Shown here in pieces: positions 50,359 to 59,757 of a stretch of 59,757 bases of DNA (position 1 is its first letter; every line of letters begins with the position of its first letter). This DNA is from Tetrahymena elliotti 4EA. Lineage: Eukaryota > Ciliophora > Oligohymenophorea > Hymenostomatida > Tetrahymenidae. Below the pieces are notes generated by a model that saw only the letters and a program-made list of their open reading frames with translations, ran no database searches and was not told where the DNA came from. The stretch lies in NCBI GenBank assembly GCA_000231825.2, contig JH720406.1, positions 23,600 through 83,356 on the forward strand, written 5' to 3'. Made by a program: the position numbers and the translations under genes.

Positions 50359-51625
50359 ATGACAACTATAGATGATGATGAAAATCAGTTCCCTCTAATC
50401 ATTTTAATAATAGGGAGTATAAGCATAGTTTTGTCATTAATAATTATCTTGATGTACATTTTCAACTAAAATCTGAGGAGTTTTGCAACAAAAATGATAG
50501 TTTGCATTTGTTTTAGTGATATATTATTCACATTAGGAATCATTTGCAATCAAAGGTACATCGATATTGTATCTAATAGATTCATTTGCAATTTATCTGC
50601 CTTCTTAACACTATTTGGATCCCTCTCATCTCTTTCATGGGGAAGTATTATAGCTTATACAGTATACATCAACACAGCTAACCCTGGGTGCAAAACAGTA
50701 TTATCAAAAACTAAAAGACTAGTTAAAAAATATGGACTCATATTTTCATATATTGTCCCATTCCTTTTTGCTGTAGTGTAATTTATTTTCATTTATTTAC
50801 TTCTTTATTCATGCCATCATCTATTGTTATTATTCATGTCTAAACTTTATTCTTTTAAACACTCGCTTAGAATTCTCTTAAAAATACCATTGATTTTATG
50901 CAAATGTTTTTAATAAAAGACAGGGAAAGATAGAAAATTTTTAAGGTTAAAGAGTTATAAAATAAGACATAAAATAATATGGGAATTTTAAATAAAAAGT
51001 ATTATGAATATGGATTTTAATTTATTTTTAATGAAAATGTAGGCCTTTGTTTTTTGAAGATTATAGAAATATTGGAGATGTATGCTTCATTACTTTAGAT
51101 ACAACATCTGGATATTTTTCAAATATAGCTTTAGATCTACTACCTTTGTTAATTGAAATTATCATAATATTCTTTTATATTTTTAAATCCATTTAAGCTT
51201 AAAAAAAAGAATACTAATAATCATCTAAATATCTTTTAGTATATCCTATGATTTGTGTAATTGCTTTTGGTAGTTTCTTTTGTTAAAAAAGCTATGAACT
51301 CATTACGGGACTAAGTTGTGGATGCGATTACGATTGGCATTCTATTTCTTTCATTCTTTGTGCTCTCAACGGAGGACTTAACGCTCTCTGTTATGGATTT
51401 AATTCAAGTATCTGCTTCCCTATATTTAATTTAGTCCCTTACTGTTGTAAAGAAAGGTCAGAAAGTGGTGTTACCCATCAAAATACAATCCAAACTTCTC
51501 TAAGAGCTGATAGCGGTGGACATATGGACTCACATCAATTTTCCACCCCAACGGATTAAACTGACAATAACTTTATGTTCTACATGAAACATGAAATAAT
51601 GTAATAACAAGTTAACAACAGTTGA
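50359..51625 (+). CDS. Seven-transmembrane receptor, cAMP-receptor-like GPCR, 333 residues, 2 exons
   Basis: Exons are 50359-50777 and 51043-51625. The 265-base intron (GTAATT…TGTAG) splits a Val codon and the sum is 334 codons. Seven hydrophobic segments lie at about residues 11-35, 43-64, 77-104, 124-144, 165-189, 203-221 and 238-270, after a short acidic N-terminus (MTTIDDDENQ) with no signal peptide. Cys78 at the start of helix 3 and Cys154 in the following outer loop could form the usual GPCR disulfide. Helix 3 (LSSLSWGSIIAYTVYI) and helix 7 (LNGGLNALCYGFN) recall Dictyostelium-type cAMP receptors and related family-2 receptors. The cytoplasmic tail is Ser/Thr/Gln-rich, with possible phosphorylation sites. 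It probably acts in the plasma membrane through heterotrimeric G proteins. The ligand cannot be told from sequence. Confidence 0.85.
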
Positions 51626-52191
51626 ACTGATGAGTAGTTATTAACTAAAATAAATCTAAAAAAAAAAACCATTGAATAATTAAAACAAAAATATAGACTT
51701 GAATTCCAATTAAATGAATTAAATATCTTCTTCACTAATAACTTTTTTTCTTCCTCCTCATTTAAAATTTAATTTGCTGATCAAAAATTATTTATTTTAT
51801 TTTTTTAAATTATTAATATGAATATATAATCAATCACTCAATATCTGTATATAGCCATCTATCTCTCATAACTCACTAACTAACTAATCCTAAAATTTAC
51901 TCATCAAAACAAACATTATCAAAATTATTTTATTTTCATATTATTTTGTTCATAACTCCAAATATCTTTATTCACTTCACTTTAAGAAAAATTAAAAACT
52001 CTTTAATAATTAATCCATAATCAATGGTAATGCAATTATCATAGATTATTTATTGCAAAAAAAAAAAAATTAAAATTAGTAATTTATTATTTATTAGAAT
52101 TAAACAGTGAAAAATCTTCGAATTGTTCTTAAATACAAATCTAAAAATTTAACTAAAAGAGGAATTAATATAAAGAAATAAATCTCTGAGT
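51626..52191. other. Intergenic spacer
   Basis: AT-rich, no supported feature. It holds the 3' end of the receptor transcript. Confidence 0.6.
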
Positions 52192-52467
52192 ATGGTTTTG
52201 GTTCCTTCAGATAATAATTCTTAGCCTTTAAGAATGTATAATCTAGATTTAGAAAATTAAAATTCGGATGATTCAAATTCTACTTCAACTCACTCAAATG
52301 GATATGTTTTTATTTGGATAAGAATGAATTTAATATCAAAAACTAACATCTTTTTTGTTTAAATTTTGAAGAAAGAATTTCTCCTATCAAGTCTTAAGTT
52401 TGTGAATAAATATTTTTCAATTTTCATTTTTGTAATTTCTTAGTAGGATTTTCGTTTCTCAAATTGA
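52192..52467 (+). CDS. Possible small protein, 91 residues (weak)
   Basis: A 92-codon frame from ATG 52192 to TGA 52465-52467. The first ~37 codons look strongly coding-like: polar, Ser/Asn/Asp-rich, with in-frame TAA/TAG glutamines (PSDNNSQPLRMYNLDLENQ). After that the composition turns to F, I and K like spacer, so the real gene may splice out at an unidentified donor. It sits between the receptor gene and the 3' end of the converging minus-strand gene (stop at 52655), leaving little room for further exons. No family recognised. Confidence 0.3.
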
Positions 52468-52654
52468 GTTAAAATCCTAATTGTATCTTAAATTTTATTT
52501 GATTTAAATTTAATTCGGATAATAATAATTTTAGAGTTATATGCAAATTTATTTACAAGGATATGAATAAGTTTGGGAAATAAATGAACATTTTAAAGAG
52601 AAGTGAATTTATTTATTAATTTTAATAGAAAGAAATAATTTGTTTTGTTGATTT

Positions 52655-55600
52655 TCAAATTTATTTGAAATTATTTTTATTGCTGCTGAAGAAATTTTAT
52701 GGTGTAAATTAAGTTGAGGATTGTTTTTTTTAGGTATTTGAAGGAGTAAAGCTTTTGAATTGTTATGAGGTATTTTGGTTTTTTGACTGTTTTTATCTTA
52801 GGATTTCACTGAGAGATATTGTATTCTTAGAAGATTAACTAAGGGATTAAATTTTAGAATCTTTTTGTTTTGTAGTTTGGTCATTTATGGAACTCAAATT
52901 AATGTTAAGATTAAATTTATTTTATCTTTATTTATGAGAGAATGAAGGGTGAAAAGAATTATTTTCTTTTGATTAAATTGAAGAATCGTTTTACACAGGT
53001 TAAAATTAAGTGCTAGGTTTTTAACCTGATTTTTTAATGTTTATTTTATTGTTTTCTTCATCATAAAAGACCAAATCATTTTAACTGTTTAATTAGTTAT
53101 TCATTTAATGAGATGCTGAGGTGAAGCTAAGATTTTGCTCACTTAAATCATTTAAAGATTGCTAAAGCTATCTGCTCAGTTCAAATTTGCTGCTGTGATA
53201 TGAGTCCTTGAAATCTTTAGGTTGAACTTTGAATGACTTAACAGGCTCACAACCAGAATTAGTGAAAAAATTTGCTTTCTTTGACTAAAGCCCATTTTAA
53301 TAGAAAAATCCTTAATATGTTGGACTCTAACTTTTATCAATACTTGTATCCATTATTTAACGTAGTGTCTTTGTTTCTGGTTTTTTTTATCTATCATTCC
53401 AAGATAATTCATTTTGATTTTAATTCTAAAAATGATCATTTTATTCATTTAAGTTTTTATTAAGAAATTATGAACTGAGCTATCTTATTTCTTATTTTTA
53501 GTTTTCATTTTTTAAGAGAGATTACTTGTTGAGAAGAATTACTTATGGGTTGTAACTATTGAAATGATTTTAGTTTTATTTTTAATGATCAAAGTTGTTG
53601 TTTTTGTTAGCACAGTGGAAATCTTGCAAAGTTTAAATAGAATTGTAAGATTTATTAAAATCTTGTTAAGAATAAATTCTCTAGTGTTGATTTTAATTGG
53701 TTTGAGGATGTATGTTATTGATTTTTTGTTGGTTTATTTAATGTGGATTTTAGTTGTAGAGTTGATTGGAAATGAATTGATTTGAGCTAGTATGTGATTT
53801 ATTTCTTGCATGCGTTGTATTTGTGGTGAAATAATTATTGGAATTTTGAGTAGAATATTCCTAGTTCATTTAAGGATTTGTGAACATCAATTAATTTCCA
53901 CTGATATTTAACTTATCAAAGCTATTGTTTGTGTCTATTCTATTCTTTTCAAAGTTAAATTGCTTGATTTCTTGTAAGTCTTTTGCACTATATTCAAGTT
54001 TGTTTTACACTTGATTTTCCATAACTTTTTTGAAGTTAAAATCACTGACTCTTTGTTCATTATTTTAAGGTAAGAATACATTCATGTGCATGCTTTAATT
54101 CTACATCGGGGAATAAGTGTGCTTACTCATAGATGGACTTACTGTGGAGAATGAGCTATTCAAAGGATTCTCAAATATTCTTCTTCTTTTCTTATAAGCA
54201 GAAGTCTGAGTTAAAAATGGTCTGGAAGGTGATTGGTTTATGAAATGAAATTTAGTTTTTTTTTCTTCATCTTCTTCTTCGATTGTGCAATTCAAGTCTT
54301 CTTTAGAATTTTATAAATCACTTTGTTATTTTTCATAATAGAAATTTTAATTCATGAGATGGACATTATTTCTGCTGTTTTTCTATAAGTGGTCAAAAGA
54401 AACTACAGAGACGCTTTTATAGCGAGTTTGATCCAAGTTTTAGTTTTTTAAATTTTGTTATTAAATGGCAGAGTTTTTAGTAGATTCTGCTTCTTTGTTT
54501 TCTGGGATAATTTGCATCAAACTTTTGTAATTTTCTTCATTTTTAACACTTTAAACTTAAACTTGTGCTAATGAATCAGTGAAATCATTTTAGCTAGAAG
54601 CAATATTGCATTCAAATGAATCACTTGTTTCTTTTCTTTTTTTAACCTGATTTAAATTTGATAGTTTTTATATAATTAGTTAATTCTAAGTATCACTAAT
54701 TCTAATTGATTCTTCATGTTTTGTGTCTTCTAAATTAACTTAATCCCTATTCAATTTATTAAAACCATTTTTATCCATTTTAACATTTTCTGTTCTTTTA
54801 TCCTAATAATTATAAGATAAAGCAGGAGTAACAGGTAATTAAATTGATTCCAATCTATCCCTTACATCAAAACCATTTCTATATAAACTGTCTTCAAGTA
54901 TACTCTAATTATTACTATTATAATATTCACCTACAAAATCAACTATGTTCTTTTGTTCGTTATTCTAAGAAATATTTTTCTAAATAGTTTAGTAATTATT
55001 TTATTTGTTTGTGCTGTCATTCGTGTTCTTTCTCATTCTTTTTATCTATTCAATTAAATCTTCTTAAATATTTTCAGGACTTTAACTATCTAACTAAAAG
55101 GTGGGCTAATTAATTTTGTAATCAATTTGTTATTGTTAAATAGAAAAAGAATTAATATTATTCTATTCTTATATCTCCTTTCTCTCATTTATATCTTCTT
55201 TCTAATAATTCTAGAAAGTATCAACTAATTGCTAATTTACATTCAAATAAGAATTACTATTTTGCATATTTTCTAATTCTTTGTGATTATTCTCTTATTA
55301 GAATGTATCCCTCCTTTCAAAATGATTCTCTTCATTTTCATAGCATTAATTAATACTATTGCTATTATTATTAGATTGGATAGAACCTTTTAAATCATTA
55401 TTGTGGAGTTATTCTTGGCTTTGGATTTAATTTTTAATATCTTAAAATAAACTGCTAACTTCTTTAGCAGCATTTTTGTATGAATCATCTAATTCATTTA
55501 GTAATTTTTTGTTGGCCTATTTCAAATCGAATCTAGGGGTTTCATGTTTTCTTTTATCATTAATGTTAGTACTTTCTTCTATGTGTATTTCACTTGAATT

Positions 55601-57205
55601 TCTTCTAGAGGTAGATTCTATTTTATTATCAGGAGCCATTGTATTGGGGATATCTTCATAAAATAATTAATTTTAAGCTTATTAATTATTGTGATTAAAT
55701 AACTCTTAATCATTTTGTTCATTTTCACGTTGTTGATATGGTTGCTCCTCTAAATTTATTTTTTTGCTTTCAAGTAATTAATTCTAATACTAACTTCCTA
55801 ACATTTCATTCATTTGTTAACTTCCTAATGAGTATTCATTAAACTAAGTCATTTCCCTTTGTTAAGCATTATTTTAAATTTAAATAGATTCCTTTATTTT
55901 AGAACTTTGTAATAGATGGCCCTCATTAGTTATATGAATATGATTTTATTCAACTAGTAATTTGTTTCCGTGTAATTAATTCTAATTCTTGGCATTAAAT
56001 GTTTGTAACATTTATTAAATTTACATTTACATATTTTCTTCATTGAAATTGTTATTATCCTCAGCACTATCTTATTGTTCATTAAATTAAAATTAAGTAC
56101 TTTAATATGATTGTTTTTCTTTTTCTTGCCATAGAATCTGTTGCTTAATAAGCTATTCGTCTTAAATAGAAACGGTTGGCTAAAAGAAATGCATGTTTTA
56201 GTTATCTGTTAACTTTGAGCTTTGGTTCATAGAAGAATATAAACTGTATACTTAAATTTCTTATTTATTTTACTTAGGAGAAGTAATACTGTTTTACTTA
56301 GACCTATTGCTAGAACTCTATGAAAAATTTTAGTTTTTCTTTTGATCCATTTTTTCATCAAAAGGATTCAGATTTTTTTTACATTTATTTTTATCAGATT
56401 AATTACTTCCTTTTAACGCTTTTTATTATTACAATTTTTCACTTTTTAAATGAGACATTTCAACAGAATTCATAGAAGAATTAGAATTTTTCATGCTTTA
56501 GTTAATAACTTATTTATTGAATTGCTATTCTTAAGTCTAAGTATCAATGCTGGAAAATTGGTTTCCATCTTAAATAAAAATATGTTATTGACTATCTTGA
56601 TTGCTACTTGAGTTAGATTCTCTCATTTACATATTTTGAGCATTCTTTAGCTTTTTTTGAGTAGATTAATTTTCACTTTATTAAATATCAACAGATTTAT
56701 TCTTTTTCTTATCCGTGGAGCTATTAAAAAAATCCTTTTACTTTGAAGTTTATTTATTTTTTAAATTATTTAGTCTCAAATTGGAAGGAGTGTAAGAAGA
56801 CTGAGAAGAAGGACTTATCTTAGAAGTAAGCTATTTACTTTAATAGTTACTATCCTCATCTTCTTCATATATTTATAAATTCTTTTTTTGCATCATAGGT
56901 GAATGAGAGCAGTTCTACTTTTGAGTCCTCTAATATTATGCAGCTTCAAGAACTTCTTAATAAACGCTTGTATGAGGACTAATAAAATCCTCTGAAAATT
57001 TATTTTCAACAAATAAAAGCAAATTCTTCTTCTTAGGAGAGCACTTGTATATCTCTGAGTATCCAACAATATTATTACTATGAACGTACTAGCTTTAATA
57101 ATTCAGCATAACTTCTTATTCCTATTCTTTATCAATCTTAGCATTTGCATATTTGCTTGGATGTTTATAGTAAGCTATTTCATTTAAAAATTATTTAAAA
57201 AACAT
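52655..57205 (-). CDS. Asn/Gln/Ser-rich protein, 1,516 residues, intronless
   Basis: One uninterrupted frame of 1,517 codons from ATG 57205 to TGA 52655-52657, packed with TAA/TAG glutamine codons. The first ~80 residues are the most ordered-looking part (NEIAYYKHPSKYANAKI, then YSEIYKCSPKKKNLLLFVEN). A short basic segment (YKKRRRIFENPL) lies near residue 1014, inside a Ser/Thr-Pro-rich patch. Nearly all the rest is low-complexity Asn, Gln, Ser and Lys, prion-like in composition, with short possible coiled-coil stretches. No enzyme motif, signal peptide or membrane segment is seen. Such proteins in ciliates often sit in RNA granules or the cortex, but nothing here proves that. Open frames on the opposite strand, e.g. 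53272-53785, are antisense shadows of this gene. Confidence 0.85.
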
Positions 57206-57442
57206 TAAAATTGAATTAAAAATTAAAAATAATCTGGAACTAAGAATAATAATAGAACTCTCTCTGCAAATTTTGCTCCAAAAATATACCATTTTTTCCA
57301 AAAACTCTTCAAATAATAAAAAAAAAATCGCAATTAATAAAACTCTTCATACATTTCTAATAATTTCTAAATGCTATTAAAATGCTACTAATATTCTTTA
57401 AAAGTACAACTCTTCCAAACAAGCTTTTTGAAAAATCCGTAG
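57206..57442. promoter_or_regulatory. Short spacer, presumed promoter of the 1,516-residue gene
   Basis: About 237 AT-rich bases between the presumed stop of the MORN gene and the ATG of the next minus-strand gene. It must serve as 3' region of one and 5' region of the other. No specific element is recognisable. Confidence 0.3.
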
Positions 57443-59062
57443 TCAAAATTTGATTACAAAATTTTTAATAATTATTTTATCCATTAGCTCGAAAATATTA
57501 TTCAAAAATTGACAAATAAAAATAATAATAATTTTATTTTTGCTGAATTAATTTATTATCAATATTTCTAAAAAAAAACTCTTCTTTTATTTTTTATTTT
57601 ATTGAATTAACTTTAATTTGTGTTTTCCTTATTTTAATGCATTTTTAATTTTCTTATTTAAAAAGAGATTTGAGTCGGTAGTTTAATTTTTAATTCTAAG
57701 AGAATGATATTTTTTATATGAATTAGAATCAAAAGAGTTTCTTATGATATTTATATGATTGAAAAAGACTAGAAAGTATTTAAAATTGAGAGTGTTAATA
57801 AAAATCTAAATTAATTAAATTTACCTAAAAGATAACTTGGATACCCAGTCCCACTCTTAATAATTTTTTTGATTTAATTACCGTTAAAAAAGCCATAGAA
57901 AAATTTTTTATCTCTAATGAAATATTATGTGCCTTTTTAATGAAAAATAAACACATTAAAGATAATTTCATTTGGAATTGTATGTAACATTACCATATTT
58001 AAATTCTTGCTTTTCGAAAATACCATCATTGATCATAAACCCAAGATATTGTCTGCCTACACCATTGAGTTTTTTCCCCTTTTTTACAAATTAAATTTTA
58101 AAATGGTTTTGTAAAAAAACAACAAGTTAGAATTAAAAAAAAATATTTTAGATTATTTGTTAAAATTAAGATATTCTAATGTTATTTGATATAAATTTTA
58201 TTTAATTCCTTTCCTAATTTCATCTTTTAGACAAATGAAAATAATTTAATTTTACTTTGTGATGACCAACTTATAACACTTTGCTATCATAATCATGGAG
58301 AACACCAAGGCCTGAGGGAGATTTAGAATTATCAGCTGCAACTCCTAAATAAAAGGTAGTATCTGGATATTCTATATATTTAATACATGTCCTTCCATGG
58401 CATCCATGAAATATTCTTTTGATAACTTCCTTGAGTGTAACTACTTAGGGTATTTATGATTTAGTTGTTAATTCATAATTTCTATTAGGTTCGCAATTTT
58501 AAACATCATATCTAAACCATTTGTTTGTTGATTTTTCAAGCCATACTCCATTTTCTAAAATTCCTTTTGAAAAATGACCAACTATCATGTTCTCAAAAGG
58601 GTCTATAACACATGCATATCCATTTAATTTATTTCTTCTAAAATTTCCATAAGCACATCCACCTTCACTAAAATAAACAACACCTTCGTCCTCCATATAA
58701 TCTTTGCTCCATTTACCTATTTTATGATTTTAGAATTTCGAATAAGTCTTCATAATTATTTGTATAATATATAAATAAAGAATCAAAAAAGCCTCATTTA
58801 ATAAAAAATGAAAGCATTTCAATTGGAAAATGAATGAAAAAAGAAAGTCAAATAGCTAATAATATTCACCTAAATAAATTTATCCTGAATCCCAATAGAA
58901 AACACCAAATCCTTCTCTTTTCATGCTTTACATTTCGCCTTAATAATATCCATTGTCAAATTCAATCATTTAGAATTCTATTTAAAAGTAGAAAATGAGT
59001 GTTTCTATGAATTTTAAATTAATTTTACCTTTGCAACTAGCATTCTACTAATAAGAAGACAT
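57443..59062 (-). CDS. MORN-repeat protein, about 373 residues, 6 exons (last exon tentative)
   Basis: Exons are 59062-59029, 58977-58870, 58716-58256, 58078-57994, 57932-57825 and 57768-57443. All junctions are GT-AG and in phase, totalling 374 codons. MORN-type units (Y-x-G-x…x-G-x-G) recur: YYQGEMQSMKREGFGVFYW, YLGKWSKDYMEDEGVVYF, YGNFRRNKLNGYACV, VGHFSKGILENGVWL, YLGVAADNSKSPSGLGVL and VGHHKGKKLNGVGRQYL. MORN repeats commonly form β-sheet platforms that bind membranes or scaffold cortical and ciliary structures. The repeat array crosses splice junctions cleanly, which supports the exon model. The sixth exon (Lys/Asn/Ser-rich, about 108 residues) follows a 56-base intron and is uncertain; without it the protein would end in a different frame about 80 residues after YPSYLL. 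The first exon (MSSYQQNASCK) is very short. Confidence 0.7.
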
Positions 59063-59757
59063 TACTAACTAAGTATTATGTGATTTATTGATAAATATTA
59101 AAAATTAAAGTAGATATTATATACTATATTAGTTATTTAATTATTTAGTAGCTGTTAACTTATTAGTTTTGCTTTCAATTACTTTAAGTATTTCTCTTAA
59201 AGTGCTTTAAGCACTAAACAATTAGCCAAAATTTCATTACAGAATTATTAATTAATTTTTAGTTGCCAATTAATTCTTAAGTAATTACTATTTATTTCAT
59301 TTTATAGCCAATAAATAAAATTTATGTATATATTTATATGCATATCAATCAAAACCATCCAAAAAAAACTCTCCTCATTCCTTATTGAAAGAAAAACAAA
59401 GTAAAATCCTTCACACATTACATTATTATAATTTATTACTAAAATAGAAATTTTAAATTAAATCTAAAACTAAAAGAGAGAGTGACAAATAGTAACTCAA
59501 TTTTATTTTAAGAATAAATCGATGGTCAAGTTGATTTTCAAAATTTTAATTTTTAAAATTAAAAATATTTGGAGCTTGATTACTTAATATAAACTATTTA
59601 AAATGTGTAAATTATTAATAAAAATCTAATAATTTAATTTATTTTTTGCAAAGGTTCATCTAATTTTCATATTAATTAGAATAATATTGATGAAATGTGA
59701 ACATAAAGATTAGGATTTGGTTTAGCAAAATGCTCTAAACTCTAAAATTTGACTCTT
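59063..59757. other. AT-rich DNA upstream of the MORN gene to the window edge
   Basis: No supported feature. Presumed 5' region of the MORN gene next to 59062, then plain spacer. Confidence 0.55.

Noticed and set aside
53272..53785. Two plus-strand open frames of about 60-75 residues
   Set aside because: They lie antisense inside the continuous 1,516-residue minus-strand gene and have hydrophobic low-complexity translations typical of shadows.

Overview
This window reads as macron­uclear DNA of an oligohymenophorean ciliate, most probably Tetrahymena or a close relative. It is very AT-rich. Long protein-coding frames appear only when TAA and TAG are read as glutamine and TGA is the sole stop. 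Genes are separated by long AT-rich spacers and carry GT-AG introns of about 50-650 bases. Every gene call below uses that code, so conventional translation breaks each gene into short pieces. I inferred exon joins from splice-site sequence, reading phase and protein continuity. None is confirmed by transcripts.

Left part (1-18 kb). There is a partial tandem repeat at the left edge (1-421), a small GC-richer island open on both strands (about 2.94-3.4 kb), and a perfect 66-base inverted repeat with a 4-base loop (4398-4533). A 547-residue protein of unknown function lies at 7.6-9.25 kb. Two weak small-gene candidates follow, then about 6 kb of apparently empty DNA. A two-exon phytanoyl-CoA-dioxygenase-like gene (PHYHD1 type) lies at 16.6-17.9 kb.

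Middle part (18.8-37.8 kb, all minus strand). The largest object is a four-exon gene (28476 down to 18806). It joins a SAPS-type protein phosphatase regulatory domain to a tail of about 2,200 residues rich in Gln, Glu, Ser and Asn. It is followed by an unrecognised 255-residue protein, an EFCAB10-like RIIa/EF-hand protein, and an unrecognised 302-residue protein.

Right part (39.7-59.1 kb). A FAM161-like ciliary protein gene (5 exons), an 11-exon gene for a 1,365-residue EF-hand-like protein whose N-terminal unit is tandemly duplicated together with an intron, an intronless 1,516-residue Asn/Gln/Ser-rich protein, and a MORN-repeat protein are all on the minus strand. The only confident plus-strand gene here is a seven-transmembrane receptor of cAMP-receptor-like type (50.4-51.6 kb).

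Functionally, at least two genes (FAM161-like, EFCAB10-like), and perhaps the MORN and EF-hand genes, fit cilia or the cortical cytoskeleton. The SAPS gene fits phosphatase regulation and the receptor fits chemical sensing. Nuclear genes of this kind are individually transcribed, so adjacency does not imply an operon. I recognised no tRNA, rRNA, CRISPR array, transposase or telomere array, and no promoter element I would defend. I cannot point to a proven new system. The strongest leads are the phosphatase-regulator/Q-rich fusion with its unusual intron, the duplicated-exon EF-hand gene, and the long perfect hairpin.
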